The notes: generated from the sequence alone by a model not told the origin. A DNA stretch of 64,000 bases from Paenimyroides tangerinum (GCF_003865405.1 NZ_RQVQ01000010.1:1-64000), one strand, 5' to 3'. Shown: positions 25,721 to 37,764, counted from the first letter of the stretch. Numbers and translations are program-made.

Positions 25721-27250
25721 ATGCAACACAACGTACTTATTTTAGATTTCGGATCGCAATATACTCAACTTATTGCGCGTAGAGTTCGCGAGTTAAATAT
25801 CTTCTGCGAGATTCTACCTTTTAACCAAATTCCAGAAGATTTATCTTCTTTTAAAGCTGTAATTTTATCGGGTAGTCCATATTCTGTTCGTTCAGAAGAT
25901 GCTTTACATCCAGATTTATCAAACATTAAAGGTAAATTACCTTTACTAGCTGTTTGTTACGGTGCTCAATATTTAGCACATTTCAATGGTGGTGAAGTAG
26001 CACCTTCTAATTTGAGAGAATACGGAAGAGCTAATTTAGCTTTTATAAAAGAAGACGAAGCTTTCTTTGAAAACATTCCTGCAAATTCTCAGGTTTGGAT
26101 GAGTCATTCAGATACAATTAAAACATTACCAACAAACGGTGTGCGTTTAGCAAGTACCCATGATGTTGAAAATGCAGCCTATCGTATTGATGGAGAGCAA
26201 ACGTATGCGATTCAATTCCATCCAGAAGTTTTCCATTCAACAGATGGAACAGAATTAATTAAAAATTTCTTAGTAAACATTGCTCAAGTAGCTCAAGATT
26301 TTACGCCTAATGCTTTTGTAGAAGAAACTATTGCTGATTTAAAACAAAAAATTGGTAACGACCGTGTAATTTTAGGATTATCTGGAGGAGTTGATTCTAC
26401 TGTAGCTGCAGTTTTATTAAATAAAGCTATCGGAGAAAATTTATATTGTATATTTGTAAATAACGGTTTGTTACGTAAAGACGAATTCCAAAGTGTTTTA
26501 GATCAATACAAAGGAATGGGATTGAACGTAAAAGGTGTTGATGCTGCTGATCGCTTTTTAGGTGAATTAGCTGGTATTGAAGAGCCAGAAGCAAAACGTA
26601 AAGTAATTGGTAAAGTATTCGTTGATGTTTTTGACGATGAATCAAAATTGGTTAAAGATGCTAAATGGTTAGGTCAAGGAACTATTTATCCTGATGTAAT
26701 CGAATCGGTTTCTGTAAAAGGACCATCAGCAACAATTAAATCGCATCATAATGTAGGTGGATTACCTGATTATATGAAATTACAAGTTGTTGAACCATTA
26801 CGTATGTTATTTAAAGACGAAGTTCGTAGAGTTGGTGCTTCTTTAGGAATCGATCCTGAATTATTAGGTCGTCATCCTTTCCCAGGACCAGGTTTATCGA
26901 TTCGTATTTTAGGTGATATTACTCCAGAAAAAGTTGCTATTTTACAAGAAGTAGATGCAATTTTTATTAATGGTTTAAAAGAACATGGTTTATATAACGA
27001 TGTTTGGCAAGCAGGTGCCATTTTGTTACCAGTAAATTCTGTTGGTGTAATGGGAGATGAGCGTACGTACGAAAAAGTGGTTGCTTTGCGTGCAGTTCAA
27101 TCTACAGACGGAATGACGGCTGATTGGGTTCATTTACCTTACGAATTTTTAATGGAGATTTCGAATAAAATTATAAACAGAGTTAAAGGAGTAAACCGTG
27201 TGGTTTATGATATTAGTTCTAAACCACCAGCAACAATTGAGTGGGAATAA
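25721..27250 (+). CDS. guaA: GMP synthase (glutamine-hydrolysing)
   Basis: The 509-residue enzyme aminates XMP to GMP. It has an N-terminal class I glutamine amidotransferase domain (catalytic Cys in [10 protein letters not shown], His-Glu in QFHPEVFHS), then the ATP pyrophosphatase domain with the P-loop [11 protein letters not shown], and the C-terminal dimerisation domain ending [20 protein letters not shown] six bases upstream is in frame, but the ATG at 25721 gives the canonical [20 protein letters not shown] start. Confidence 0.96.
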   Translation: MQHNVLILDFGSQYTQLIARRVRELNIFCEILPFNQIPEDLSSFKAVILSGSPYSVRSEDALHPDLSNIKGKLPLLAVCYGAQYLAHFNGGEVAPSNLREYGRANLAFIKEDEAFFENIPANSQVWMSHSDTIKTLPTNGVRLASTHDVENAAYRIDGEQTYAIQFHPEVFHSTDGTELIKNFLVNIAQVAQDFTPNAFVEETIADLKQKIGNDRVILGLSGGVDSTVAAVLLNKAIGENLYCIFVNNGLLRKDEFQSVLDQYKGMGLNVKGVDAADRFLGELAGIEEPEAKRKVIGKVFVDVFDDESKLVKDAKWLGQGTIYPDVIESVSVKGPSATIKSHHNVGGLPDYMKLQVVEPLRMLFKDEVRRVGASLGIDPELLGRHPFPGPGLSIRILGDITPEKVAILQEVDAIFINGLKEHGLYNDVWQAGAILLPVNSVGVMGDERTYEKVVALRAVQSTDGMTADWVHLPYEFLMEISNKIINRVKGVNRVVYDISSKPPATIEWE

Positions 27251-27260
27251 ATTATATAAG

Positions 27261-27288
27261 AAGTCGTTGTTTTTCAGCGACTTTTTTT
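27261..27288 (+). terminator. terminator of guaA
   Basis: AAGTCGTTG (27261-27269) pairs with CAGCGACTT (27275-27283), one G-T pair, followed by T-rich bases to 27288. Confidence 0.8.
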
Positions 27289-27307
27289 AATTAAATGTTT
27301 TTTATAG

Positions 27308-29206
27308 ATGAAAAATAAGATTGGAACTTTGTTTTTATTGATGTTTACTTCGGCTGTAAGTTTTGCACAAGAAGCAACTCAAAAACATACGGTACAAAAA
27401 GGTGAAACGATTACACAAATCGCAAAAAAATATCAAACATCAGCAAACGAAATATTTTTGTTGAATCCGAATGCAGTTAACGGAATCAATGAAAATCAAA
27501 TCTTACTAATTCCAAATTTAAATTCGGGAGCGATTCAACATGAAGTTTTGGCTCAAGAAACCATTTATGGAATTTCTAAAAAATATAATATTGCAATCGA
27601 CCAATTGTATTTATATAATCCAGGTTTGAAAGAAAATGGATTGAAAATTGGTCAAAAAATCAATATTTCAAAACCTAAAACAGTATCAAATACAACTTCA
27701 AATTCAAGCGAAAGTAAAGTTGTTACTTATCGCGAAATCGAAGTAAAAGAGAAAGAAACGATTTACTCATTAGCTAATCAAAATAATACAACAGTTAGTG
27801 AAATCTATGAGTTAAATCCAAAATTGGAATCTGATGGATTAAAGAAAGGTCAGATAATTAAAATCCCGAGTTCAAAAAAGAAAACAGAATCAAATAATCC
27901 GACGTACGCAACAAGTAGTAAGGTGAATTTTATTTTTGTTGAACCAAAAGAAACTATTTTCGGAATTTCAAAAAAATACAATGTTTCTAAAGACGATTTG
28001 ATGACTTGGAATCCAGATTTGCAAAATGGTTTAAAAGAAGGAATGAAGTTATATGTTCAAAAACCATTACCTGAAATTGCTGCTGTGTTGGAAATAATTG
28101 AAGATGAACCAATCGTAGAAAAAATTAAAATAAATAAAAGTAAAAATCAAGTTCAAGAATTGACATTCTTGTTGCCGTTTAATATTAATGAAGATTCTTT
28201 TTCGGATCGAGCTGCTTTGAATAAACGTTTGAATACAGATGTTTTCTTGAATATGTCTTTGGATTTTTATTCAGGTGCTTTAATTGCCATCGATTCTGCA
28301 AAGGCGATGAACCTTCCGATTCATATAAAAATTGTTGATTCAAAAGAAAATAACCGTTCATTGAATATCGAAGAATTAAAATCTCAAATTGATTTCAGTT
28401 CAACTGATGTTGTGATTGGTCCATTTTTTCAAAAGAATGTAGATGCGTTTTCTGAAGTATTCAAAAATCAAGATTTGATGGTTGTTTCTCCTTTGTCAAC
28501 CGACACAGGAAAACCTTATCCAAATCAGGTTCATGCGATGCCAAATAACGGTATGATTCGTAATACGATGATGGAATATTTACGTTCAAATTACGGGAAT
28601 TTAGTTGCAGTTGTTAATCCAAAATCAAATTCAAATAAAGCTTTTTTTACTCAGAATTATTCTGAAGTTAAGTTAGTAAATACGTCTGATAACGGAAGTT
28701 TAAGTGCTTCTAGTATCGAATCAGAATTGATTCAAGGAAAAGTGAATTATGTTATTTTGGATTCGAATTCAATGAAAACTGCAATTGACTTAATTACTTC
28801 GCTGAAAAAATTAAAATCAAAATTTGATATTCGCTTAGTAGCTTTAGAAAAATTGGATGTTTTAGATTCAACAGAAGTTCAAATACAAGATTTAGTTGAT
28901 TTGAAATTTACGTTTCCATCGGTTACAAATGATGCAACTTCGAACGTAAATGTAAAGTTTGAAGAAGCGTTTAAGAAACGTTTTAATACTTCTCCAAATC
29001 GATTTGCAATTCGTGGATTCGACGTTACTATGGATGTGATTTCTCGAATGATGCAAGATGATGATAATGGAGAAAATATTTTTGGATACGGTTCAGAACA
29101 AATTGAAAATAAGTTTACTTATGTAAACGAAAACGGTGGAATTTTCAATTCAGGAATTTATGTTTTGTATTACGATAAAGATTTAACCATTAAAGAAGCA
29201 CAATAA
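27308..29206 (+). CDS. LysM protein with periplasmic-binding-like domain
   Basis: The 632-residue exported protein has a signal peptide (residues 1-21), four LysM repeats (about 26-68, 78-121, 140-187, 207-250; e.g. HTVQKGETITQIAKKYQTSA) that should bind peptidoglycan, and a C-terminal domain (about 280-625) with the fold pattern of type I periplasmic binding proteins (SGALIAIDSAKAMNLPIHIK, DVVIGPFFQKNVDAFSEVF, FAIRGFDVTMDVISRM). Proteins of this build are widespread in Flavobacteriia; a cell-wall-anchored sensor or scaffold role is inference. Its stop overlaps the OsmC gene start (TAATG). Confidence 0.85.
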   Translation: MKNKIGTLFLLMFTSAVSFAQEATQKHTVQKGETITQIAKKYQTSANEIFLLNPNAVNGINENQILLIPNLNSGAIQHEVLAQETIYGISKKYNIAIDQLYLYNPGLKENGLKIGQKINISKPKTVSNTTSNSSESKVVTYREIEVKEKETIYSLANQNNTTVSEIYELNPKLESDGLKKGQIIKIPSSKKKTESNNPTYATSSKVNFIFVEPKETIFGISKKYNVSKDDLMTWNPDLQNGLKEGMKLYVQKPLPEIAAVLEIIEDEPIVEKIKINKSKNQVQELTFLLPFNINEDSFSDRAALNKRLNTDVFLNMSLDFYSGALIAIDSAKAMNLPIHIKIVDSKENNRSLNIEELKSQIDFSSTDVVIGPFFQKNVDAFSEVFKNQDLMVVSPLSTDTGKPYPNQVHAMPNNGMIRNTMMEYLRSNYGNLVAVVNPKSNSNKAFFTQNYSEVKLVNTSDNGSLSASSIESELIQGKVNYVILDSNSMKTAIDLITSLKKLKSKFDIRLVALEKLDVLDSTEVQIQDLVDLKFTFPSVTNDATSNVNVKFEEAFKKRFNTSPNRFAIRGFDVTMDVISRMMQDDDNGENIFGYGSEQIENKFTYVNENGGIFNSGIYVLYYDKDLTIKEAQ

Positions 29207-29607
29207 TGACATCGAAAGTAACGTATTTAGGAAATTTAAGAACAGAATCTACGCATTTACAATCAAATCAAACCATTGTAAACGATGCACCTGTTGATAA
29301 TCACGGAAAAGGAGAAGCTTTCTCGCCAACCGATTTAGTATCAAATTCATTAGCAACTTGTATGTTTACGATTATGGGAATTAAAGCTGCTGAAATGGAT
29401 GTGAATTTAGAAAATTCAACTGCAGAAGTAACTAAGATTATGCAAGCAAGTCCACGTAAAATTGCTGAAATTAAAATTGATTTTACGATGAATGTTCAAG
29501 TTGATGAGAAAACGAAAACCATTCTAGAACGAGTTGCTTTTACTTGTCCTGTTTATTTAAGTTTGAATCCAGATATTATAAAAACGATTTCGTTCAATTG
29601 GAAGTAA
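29206..29607 (+). CDS. OsmC/Ohr family peroxiredoxin-like protein
   Basis: The 133-residue protein has the two OsmC cysteines in LATCMFTIMG and FTCPVYLSL, together with SPTDLVSNSLAT and the central helix-strand pattern. Members reduce organic hydroperoxides with thiols. It is one base overlapped with the LysM gene, which implies coupled translation, although the two proteins act in different compartments. Confidence 0.88.
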   Translation: MTSKVTYLGNLRTESTHLQSNQTIVNDAPVDNHGKGEAFSPTDLVSNSLATCMFTIMGIKAAEMDVNLENSTAEVTKIMQASPRKIAEIKIDFTMNVQVDEKTKTILERVAFTCPVYLSLNPDIIKTISFNWK

Positions 29608-29618
29608 AAACAAGATAT

Positions 29619-30011
29619 ATGAAAAATTACATCATCATTCTTTTCTTATTCATTGGGTTTTCAATGAATGCCCAGGTTGAAAAAATAGTCGGAAATTGGT
29701 CTGTTAAAGAAGTTGTTAGTCCAAAAGGAAATCCTGTTTTTGAAGAGCTGATTCAATCTTTAGATTCAAGTACGTTTGAATTTAAAAGCGATAAAACTTT
29801 AAAACTAAAAACGAATCAATCGGCTGGTTCGCTAGATTATATGGTTCAAATGATTGAACAAAGTAAATGGAATTTTGAAAATGATATCATCACTTTAACG
29901 GATAAAAGTGGTTCGATGATTTTTATGAAAATATACGTTTCGACAAAAGATGATAAAACCTTATTTTCTTTTCAAGAAACCGATTTGATTTTAGAAGTTA
30001 GTAAAATATAA
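29619..30011 (+). CDS. secreted lipocalin-like protein
   Basis: The 130-residue protein has a signal peptide ending FSMNAQ and a pattern of the lipocalin-like family (VGNWSVKEVV near the start, FEFKSDKTLKL, SKWNFENDIITLTD). Its ligand is unknown. An upstream in-frame ATG at 29544 would overlap the OsmC gene and put 25 unconserved residues before the signal peptide, so ATG 29619 is chosen. It is third in the LysM-OsmC operon and ends at a terminator. Confidence 0.72.
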   Translation: MKNYIIILFLFIGFSMNAQVEKIVGNWSVKEVVSPKGNPVFEELIQSLDSSTFEFKSDKTLKLKTNQSAGSLDYMVQMIEQSKWNFENDIITLTDKSGSMIFMKIYVSTKDDKTLFSFQETDLILEVSKI

Positions 30012-30012
30012 G

Positions 30013-30033
30013 CGCTCTTTTCAGAGCGTTTTT
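30013..30033 (+). terminator. terminator of the LysM-OsmC operon
   Basis: CGCTCT (30013-30018) pairs with AGAGCG (30023-30028), TTTC loop, then five T. Confidence 0.85.
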
Positions 30034-30105
30034 GTTTATTTTTGCTTTAGGATTAATTTTAAAGATATTTACAAACTCTTGATATTCTTTATTTTTCAAT
30101 TTTTT

Positions 30106-30726
30106 ATGAAGGAAATTTACAAAAACAAAATTTTTAATTGGGTTTTAATAATCTTGTCTTTATTTGTATTGATTGAAAAGTCGATAAGTTTATTTCAAGA
30201 ATATCAATTTATGAACGTTTTGATAGTCAAAATGTTTTTATTTTTTGTTCCGTTATTTTCTCTTATCTCTTTTTTTGTAAAGAAATTTTCTAAAGAATTT
30301 TATTCAAAATTATTTTTAGTAATTAATTTTATTGTACCTCTGATTACACTATTATATCATTTTTTGGTAGATTTAATTATTTATTCAATATCAAGAACTG
30401 AATTGATATCAAATCCAATAATTTATTTAAATTTTTTTGTTGGAATTTTATTGTTTTATTTATCAATCAAATTTTCAAAAAAGTCCAAAATTGAACAACA
30501 AATTGAATACGGAAAAATGTTTTTGAGTTTAGGATTTTTTCTAATTTTATTAAATGCTACTTCATTTTATGACTCTGAAAATTTTTCTACGACTGAAATT
30601 TTGATAAAATTTTTAATAAGTATTGTAATTGCTTTTGTTGGAAATAAACTTAGAATGAACTTGATGAAATTTAAAAAAGCGATTTTATTTATTAGTATCT
30701 TATTTTTTGTTTATGGTCTGATATAA
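30106..30726 (+). CDS. small multipass membrane protein of unknown function
   Basis: The 206-residue protein is dominated by Phe, Leu and Ile and has about six to seven hydrophobic helices (for example NWVLIILSLFVLIEKSI, MFLFFVPLFSLISFFV, LFLVINFIVPLITLLYHFLV, FLISIVIAFVGNKL). I recognise no family. A TTG at 30079 is in frame, but ATG 30106 gives a more usual start (MKEIYKNKIF). Very A+T rich compared with neighbours, so it may be an accessory gene. Confidence 0.6.
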   Translation: MKEIYKNKIFNWVLIILSLFVLIEKSISLFQEYQFMNVLIVKMFLFFVPLFSLISFFVKKFSKEFYSKLFLVINFIVPLITLLYHFLVDLIIYSISRTELISNPIIYLNFFVGILLFYLSIKFSKKSKIEQQIEYGKMFLSLGFFLILLNATSFYDSENFSTTEILIKFLISIVIAFVGNKLRMNLMKFKKAILFISILFFVYGLI

Positions 30727-30845
30727 TCAAAACTAAATGTTTCATTTGTGTCTATTTTTATTTAAAAATCAGGGTTTTCCCTTGAAACTTTTTTTAACTA
30801 TTGTATTAAATTGCGAAAAAAAATAAAATACCTTTTAATATAAAT

Positions 30846-31673
30846 ATGAAAACCTTTTTCTTATTATTAATTCTCTCTCTTCCGTTTTACGGAATAAGTC
30901 AAAAAAAGCCATTCTACAAGCGTACTTTAGTTGCTTATGAAATGAATAAACAAGATACAATCAATAAAAAAGTGATGATAACGTATCTTGATAGTCTAAA
31001 AAATGTTATTTCGACCGAAAATAATATTTCAAATGCCATTTCTGGAGCTAAAACGAATCCTGTAAAAACACATTCTATAATTGAAATTGATTCAGATAGT
31101 TTGTACGTTTCTGCTGAAATTGATAAAAATGGTGATATTATTAGTAAAATCATTAGGATATATGATGAAAATAAAAATAATATCGAAAAATATCAAGTTC
31201 GTAAAGGTGATACTATTGATTGGCAAAAACGCGAGTATAATGAATTTGGAAAATACACAAAACTTTATAATAAGCAGAAAGAAAGTAACGATTTCATTCT
31301 TTCTATGGAATGGACTTATGATGAAAAAGGAAATCAAATAGTTGAAAAAAAATATAACGATTTAGGTAAATTAATCGAATATCATAAAAACGAAATTGAA
31401 TATAAAAAAAACGAATTTATTTCAACTAGATTTTCTTATGAAAACGGAAAAGGATTTGTTAAAAAGCAAAAAAATATTACATCAGGAAACATACAAAAAA
31501 CCTATTTTTATGAAAACAAAAGCGGTTATAATTATGGTTTAAAACTTGTTTTTGTAAATGGTGGAATGCAAATAGTTGAAAGAGATGCGGCTGATAATCT
31601 TAAAGAACTGAAGGTGTTTGATAGAGATAACAATTTGACCATTCTTGTAAAAAACATTGAAGTTTTATTGTAA
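30846..31673 (+). CDS. secreted YD-repeat-like protein of unknown function
   Basis: The 275-residue protein has a signal peptide (ending YGISQ) and a beta-rich body with short YD-like repeats (IRIYDENKNNIEKYQ, YNEFGKYTKLYNK, WTYDEKGNQIVEKKYNDLGK, FDRDNNL). Such repeats resemble pieces of RHS/YD proteins, here isolated and without a toxin domain. Similar in style to the gene at 10-630. It lies alone between the membrane protein and a terminator. Function unknown. Confidence 0.6.
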   Translation: MKTFFLLLILSLPFYGISQKKPFYKRTLVAYEMNKQDTINKKVMITYLDSLKNVISTENNISNAISGAKTNPVKTHSIIEIDSDSLYVSAEIDKNGDIISKIIRIYDENKNNIEKYQVRKGDTIDWQKREYNEFGKYTKLYNKQKESNDFILSMEWTYDEKGNQIVEKKYNDLGKLIEYHKNEIEYKKNEFISTRFSYENGKGFVKKQKNITSGNIQKTYFYENKSGYNYGLKLVFVNGGMQIVERDAADNLKELKVFDRDNNLTILVKNIEVLL

Positions 31674-31688
31674 TTTAAAATAGCATAT

Positions 31689-31716
31689 AAGCAATCCATT
31701 GGGTTGCTTTTTTTTG
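31689..31716 (+). terminator. terminator after the YD-repeat protein gene
   Basis: AAGCAATCC (31689-31697) pairs with GGGTTGCTT (31701-31709), three-base loop and one G-T pair, followed by a T run. Confidence 0.85.
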
Positions 31717-31855
31717 TGATTATAAATCCTGAAAATTAAATTGTAAATATAACTTTTAGCTTAAAATAGAATTGGTAAATTTACCTTTTCTAATAAATCG
31801 AAAATCTTACTTTGGAATATTCATAGCTTACATCGATTTATAAATCTACTTTTAC

Positions 31856-32095
31856 ATGTCCCAAGAACAACAAAAACTTTTAGTTGAATTAGCTCATACC
31901 AAAATGCCTTTTGGGAAATTTGAAGGCAGATTCTTAATCGATTTGCCTGAACATTATATCGTTTGGTATAACAATAAAGGTTTCCCAAAAGGGAAATTAG
32001 GCGAACAATTGCAATTGGTTTATGAACTGAAATTAAATGGACTTGAAGATCTGATTCGAAATATTCGCATCAAATATCCCAAACCTTTAAAATAA
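31856..32095 (+). CDS. DUF3820-family small protein
   Basis: The 79-residue protein carries the DUF3820 signature MPFGKFEGRFLIDLPEHYIVWY followed by FPKGKLGEQL. The family is often called a putative quorum-sensing-regulated virulence factor in databases, without solid function. It also resembles the exonuclease-associated small domain found near helicases, so a nucleic-acid role is possible. It precedes pyrG by 92 bases, with a promoter between them. Confidence 0.8.
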   Translation: MSQEQQKLLVELAHTKMPFGKFEGRFLIDLPEHYIVWYNNKGFPKGKLGEQLQLVYELKLNGLEDLIRNIRIKYPKPLK

Positions 32096-32138
32096 CTATA
32101 ATTGCGACTTAATATTTTCGCAGTACAAATTATAGTTG

Positions 32139-32146
32139 TACTTTTG
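32139..32146 (+). promoter_or_regulatory. candidate -7 element of pyrG
   Basis: TACTTTTG matches TAnnTTTG, 41 bases upstream of the pyrG ATG. Confidence 0.55.
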
Positions 32147-32181
32147 CCAAGTTTAATTAACAACAACGCAACGCAACATAA

Positions 32182-33804
<1,623 letters not shown>

Positions 33805-33853
33805 AATACGAGGATTAACCTCAAGAATTATTTGAAAATTAAGTAATAATTAA

Positions 33854-35740
33854 ATGGAAGAAAAAAAATTAGACAAGAGTAGTTTAATTGGAATGGGATT
33901 ACTCGCAGGGCTTTTATTTTGGATGGTTTCTGGAAACTTCGGTAAAGAAGATGAGAAACTTGAAGATGAGAAACAAAAGACTGAAAAGGTTGATACCACT
34001 GAAATGGCGGTTGCAGAAATCTTTAATGCGCCTCCAACCGATTCATTAGCAACAGAAAAATTCAAAGCTGCTTTAGGTGATTTCGCTTATAGCGCTACGT
34101 TACCAGCTGCTTATGATGAAGAAGTTGTTGTTGCTACCGATTTTTTAACTGTTACTTTTTCAAATAAAGGAGGTTATATCAAAACTCTTGAATTAAACGG
34201 AATTCACGCAATTTCTAAAAATTCAAAAGAAATCGTTACTTTAATTAAGGATAATAATTCTAAGTTAAACTTAAAGTTTCAAACAAAAGACAATCGCGTT
34301 TTCAATACTAAAGACTTGGTTTTCGAACCAACTGTTTCTAAAGAAGGTGAAAATACAGTAGTTTCAATGCGTTTGAAATCTTCTGCAAATGCGTTTTTAG
34401 AATATCGTTATGTGATTAAACCAAATAATTATATGTTAGATTTTACAATCAAAACGGTTGGATTAACTAATGTAATTAACGGTTCAAATCCTGCAGATTT
34501 AGATTGGCAATTAAAAGCATATCGTAACGAAAAAAGTATTTCTTATGAAAATAGATATACAGAAATGGTTTACGAATATGACGGTGATAAAGACGATTAT
34601 TTAAGTGCTTCAAGTGCAGTTGATGATGCTACTGAAAAAGATGTGAATTTCATCGCTTTCAAACAGCATTTCTTTACGTCGATTTTATTAACAGATACAA
34701 CTTTTAAATCAGCAGTTTTAAAATCAGAAAACTTAGTTAAAGATGAAGCTGTTGATACTACTTTTACTAAAAATTTCCAAGCAAGTGTTCCTTTAGAATT
34801 CAAAGGTGGTGAGTTAAACTATAATATGAATTTATATTTTGGTCCAGCTTCTTATGATATTTTAAAAAGTTATGAAGGTAAAAACTTAACTAAAGTTATG
34901 CCACTTGGTTGGGGAATTTTCGGATGGATTAATGAGTTTATTTTCATTCCTGTTTTTGGAATTTTAGCTTCGTTCTTACCTTATGGAATTGCGATTATTG
35001 CATTAACGATTTTAGTTCGTATTGTAATGTCTCCAATTACTTATAAATCATATGTTTCTCAAGCTAAGATGAAATTGATTCGTCCAGAAGTAAATGAAAT
35101 CAACGAGAAATATAAAAATGACCCAATGAAAAAACAGCAAGAAACAATGAAATTGTATTCTGCTGCAGGAGTTAATCCAATGGCTGGTTGTTTACCTGCT
35201 TTGGCGCAAATTCCAGTTTTCTATGCGTTGTTCCAATTCTTCCCTTCAGCTTTTGATTTAAGACAAAAATCATTCTTATGGGCAGATGATTTATCATCCT
35301 ACGATAATGTAATTCAATTACCATTTACAATTCCATTCTATGGAGATCACGTAAGTTTATTCCCAATCTTAGCTTCTGTAGCCATTTTCTTTTATATGAA
35401 AATGACAACCGGAGATCAGCCTCAAATGGCACCACAAGAAGGTATGCCAGATATGAGTAAGATTATGAAAATTATGATTTACATTTCTCCTTTAATGATG
35501 TTGTTCTTCTTTAATAATTACGCATCTGGATTATCGTTGTATTATTTTGTTTCTAATATGATTACTATTTTAATTATGTGGGTCATCAAAAACAAAATTG
35601 TAAATGATGATAAATTGAAATTAAAAATGGAAGAGAATAAAACGAAGGAAAAACCTCAAGGTAAATTCCAACGTAAAATGCAACAAATGATGGAGCAAGC
35701 ACAAGCTGCTCAAGAACAACAAAAGAAAAATAAAAAGTAA
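33854..35740 (+). CDS. yidC: membrane protein insertase YidC
   Basis: The 628-residue Oxa1/YidC protein inserts proteins into the inner membrane with or without Sec. It has an N-terminal helix (SSLIGMGLLAGLLFWMVSGN), a large periplasmic domain (about 60-345), then the core helices with YGIAIIALTILVRIVMSPIT, NPMAGCLPALAQIPVFYALFQFF and ISPLMMLFFFNNYASGLSLYY, and a basic, Gln-rich tail. The lone core arginine is in LVRIVM. The pyrG-yidC order is common in flavobacteria as I recall. Confidence 0.95.
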   Translation: MEEKKLDKSSLIGMGLLAGLLFWMVSGNFGKEDEKLEDEKQKTEKVDTTEMAVAEIFNAPPTDSLATEKFKAALGDFAYSATLPAAYDEEVVVATDFLTVTFSNKGGYIKTLELNGIHAISKNSKEIVTLIKDNNSKLNLKFQTKDNRVFNTKDLVFEPTVSKEGENTVVSMRLKSSANAFLEYRYVIKPNNYMLDFTIKTVGLTNVINGSNPADLDWQLKAYRNEKSISYENRYTEMVYEYDGDKDDYLSASSAVDDATEKDVNFIAFKQHFFTSILLTDTTFKSAVLKSENLVKDEAVDTTFTKNFQASVPLEFKGGELNYNMNLYFGPASYDILKSYEGKNLTKVMPLGWGIFGWINEFIFIPVFGILASFLPYGIAIIALTILVRIVMSPITYKSYVSQAKMKLIRPEVNEINEKYKNDPMKKQQETMKLYSAAGVNPMAGCLPALAQIPVFYALFQFFPSAFDLRQKSFLWADDLSSYDNVIQLPFTIPFYGDHVSLFPILASVAIFFYMKMTTGDQPQMAPQEGMPDMSKIMKIMIYISPLMMLFFFNNYASGLSLYYFVSNMITILIMWVIKNKIVNDDKLKLKMEENKTKEKPQGKFQRKMQQMMEQAQAAQEQQKKNKK

Positions 35741-35760
35741 TTCTTTTTTTAAGTATATTT

Positions 35761-35793
35761 AACAGCCCTGAATTTTCAGGGTTGTTTTTTTTT
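35761..35793 (+). terminator. terminator of yidC
   Basis: AACAGCCCTG (35761-35770) pairs with CAGGGTTGTT (35777-35786), one G-T pair, followed by a T run. Confidence 0.9.
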
Positions 35794-35834
35794 GGTAGAT
35801 ATTTAAGTGAAATTCGATTATTAAATTTTTGAAT

Positions 35835-36479
35835 ATGAAAAAGGTTTATAAAAATATAGTTTTCTTCGGTTTGATTCTATTTAGTAGTTTCAATTCGATT
35901 GCTCAAGATACAAATCGTACCAGCGCAAATGGTAAGCGCGAAGGAAAATGGATTGGATATTACGAAGGAACTAATAATAAGCGCTACGAAGGTGTTTTTG
36001 AAAATGGAGTAGAACAAGGTGTTTTTGTTTTTTATGACGATTCGCCAAGTGCTAATGTGATTGCAAAAAGAGATTTCTCTAAAGGTAACGGAATTGCTTT
36101 TACAACTTTTTATGATTCAAAAGGTAAAAAAGTAAGCGAAGGATATTTTAAAGGTAAACTTAAAGAAGGCAAATGGATTTATTTTCATATGGATGGAACA
36201 ACCCTAATGTCTGAAGAAACTTATGTTAATGGTAAATTGGAGGGTGTTCGTAAGGTTTATTATAAATCTGGAAAACCATCGGATGAGATGAATTATAAGA
36301 ATGGAGTTTTAGAAGGTAAATTGTTTAAATACACTGAAAACGGGCAAATTATTTCCGAAGAATTTTATGTTAATGATGCAAAACACGGAAAAGCAATTTA
36401 TAGAAACGCTTCAGGAGTTATTGTAGAAGAAGTTGATTTCGACAATGGAAGAAAAATCAAGTCCAATAAGAAACCTTAA
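35835..36479 (+). CDS. secreted MORN-like repeat protein (YwqK family)
   Basis: The 214-residue protein has a signal peptide (ending NSIAQ) and at least six MORN-like repeats of the pattern G-K-x-E-G (NGKREGKWIGYYEG, GKLKEGKWIYFHMDG, NGKLEGVRKVYYKSGK, NGVLEGKLFKYTENGQ, NDAKHGKAIYRNASG). The YwqK label as an antitoxin comes from one Bacillus cluster and should not be carried over: this protein is secreted and has no toxin neighbour. The in-frame TTG at 35829 is two codons upstream; ATG 35835 is preferred. Confidence 0.8.
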   Translation: MKKVYKNIVFFGLILFSSFNSIAQDTNRTSANGKREGKWIGYYEGTNNKRYEGVFENGVEQGVFVFYDDSPSANVIAKRDFSKGNGIAFTTFYDSKGKKVSEGYFKGKLKEGKWIYFHMDGTTLMSEETYVNGKLEGVRKVYYKSGKPSDEMNYKNGVLEGKLFKYTENGQIISEEFYVNDAKHGKAIYRNASGVIVEEVDFDNGRKIKSNKKP

Positions 36480-36519
36480 AATGCTCTTAAAAGCAAAGTA
36501 GATTTCGTTAGAATTATCG

Positions 36520-36527
36520 TAATTTTG
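36520..36527 (+). promoter_or_regulatory. candidate -7 element of mnmA
   Basis: TAATTTTG matches TAnnTTTG, 17 bases upstream of the mnmA ATG. Confidence 0.6.
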
Positions 36528-36544
36528 CAGTTCAGTTTTTTAAA

Positions 36545-37741
36545 ATGAAAAAAAGAGTAGTAGTAGGCCTTTCTGGTGGAGTAGATTCTAGCGTGGCCGC
36601 ATATTTATTAAAAGAGCAAGGTTATGAAGTAATTGGATTATTCATGAAGAATTGGCATGATGATTCGGTAACTATTTCTAATGAATGTCCTTGGCTTGAA
36701 GATAGTAATGATGCTTTAATGGTAGCTGATAAATTAGGAATTCCTTTTCAAACAGTCGATTTAAGCGAACAATATAAAGAGCGAATCGTTGATTATATGT
36801 TTAACGAATACGAAAACGGACGTACACCAAATCCGGATGTTTTATGTAACAGAGAAATCAAATTCGATGTTTTTATGAAAATAGCTTTGGAGCTTGGTGC
36901 TGATTTCGTTGCAACCGGACATTATTGTCGTAAGCAAACTCAGATAATCGACGGTAAAGAAGTTCATAGTTTAATGGCTGGTGTTGATCCGAATAAAGAT
37001 CAATCATACTTTTTATGTCAATTATCTCAAGAGCAATTATCAAAAGCATTATTTCCGATTGGCGATTTATTAAAACCAAAAGTTAGAGAAATTGCAGCTG
37101 AAAATGATTTAATTACTGCAGAAAAGAAAGATTCTCAAGGTTTGTGTTTTATCGGAAAAGTTCGTTTACCCGAATTTTTACAACAACAATTAAAACCAAA
37201 AGCTGGATTGATTTATGAAGTTTCTAAAGATCATCCTGTGTTTAATAAAGAAGAGAAAAAGTATAACTCTCTTGAAGAACAATTATTTGCTGAATCAACT
37301 TCTATTAAATATACACCAGAAACGGGTAAAAAAGTAGGAAATCACAACGGAGCTCATTATTACACAAACGGTCAGCGAAAAGGGTTGAATGTAGGAGGAA
37401 CTGTTGAACCTTTGTTTATTATTGCAACTGATGTAAATGAAAATGCAATTTACACAGGACAAGGAAGTTTTCATCCAGGATTATTCAGAAAATCTTTATT
37501 TGTAAAACCAGAAGAAATTCATTTTATACGTGAAGATTTAGCTTTGAAAAATGGTGAATCTATGGAAGTTATGGCACGTATTCGTTACCGTCAACCGCTT
37601 CAAAAAGCTACTTTATATAAGTTTGAATCTGGAATGTATGTACAGTTCGATGAACCTCAATCAGCAATTACTGAAGGGCAATTTGTTTCTTGGCATTTAG
37701 GTGAAGAATTGATTGGATCAGGAGTTATTTCTAAATTATAA
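36545..37741 (+). CDS. mnmA: tRNA 2-thiouridine(34) synthase
   Basis: The 398-residue enzyme thiolates U34 of tRNA for Lys, Glu and Gln using ATP and a persulfide. It shows the PP-loop [15 protein letters not shown], the first catalytic Cys in [19 protein letters not shown], the second in [10 protein letters not shown], and the C-terminal domain (about 290-398). The sulfur donor could be the desulfurase at 1664. Standard length; own promoter and terminator. Confidence 0.95.
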   Translation: MKKRVVVGLSGGVDSSVAAYLLKEQGYEVIGLFMKNWHDDSVTISNECPWLEDSNDALMVADKLGIPFQTVDLSEQYKERIVDYMFNEYENGRTPNPDVLCNREIKFDVFMKIALELGADFVATGHYCRKQTQIIDGKEVHSLMAGVDPNKDQSYFLCQLSQEQLSKALFPIGDLLKPKVREIAAENDLITAEKKDSQGLCFIGKVRLPEFLQQQLKPKAGLIYEVSKDHPVFNKEEKKYNSLEEQLFAESTSIKYTPETGKKVGNHNGAHYYTNGQRKGLNVGGTVEPLFIIATDVNENAIYTGQGSFHPGLFRKSLFVKPEEIHFIREDLALKNGESMEVMARIRYRQPLQKATLYKFESGMYVQFDEPQSAITEGQFVSWHLGEELIGSGVISKL

Positions 37742-37764
37742 ATACCTTTCATAAACATTATATC

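Noticed and set aside
31092..31341. Frames on both strands within the YD-repeat protein gene
   Set aside because: Low-complexity A+T-rich shadows of the real gene with no start context.
35835..36479. Calling the MORN-like protein a toxin-antitoxin antitoxin
   Set aside because: It has a signal peptide and no toxin partner; the database name is carried over from a different context.
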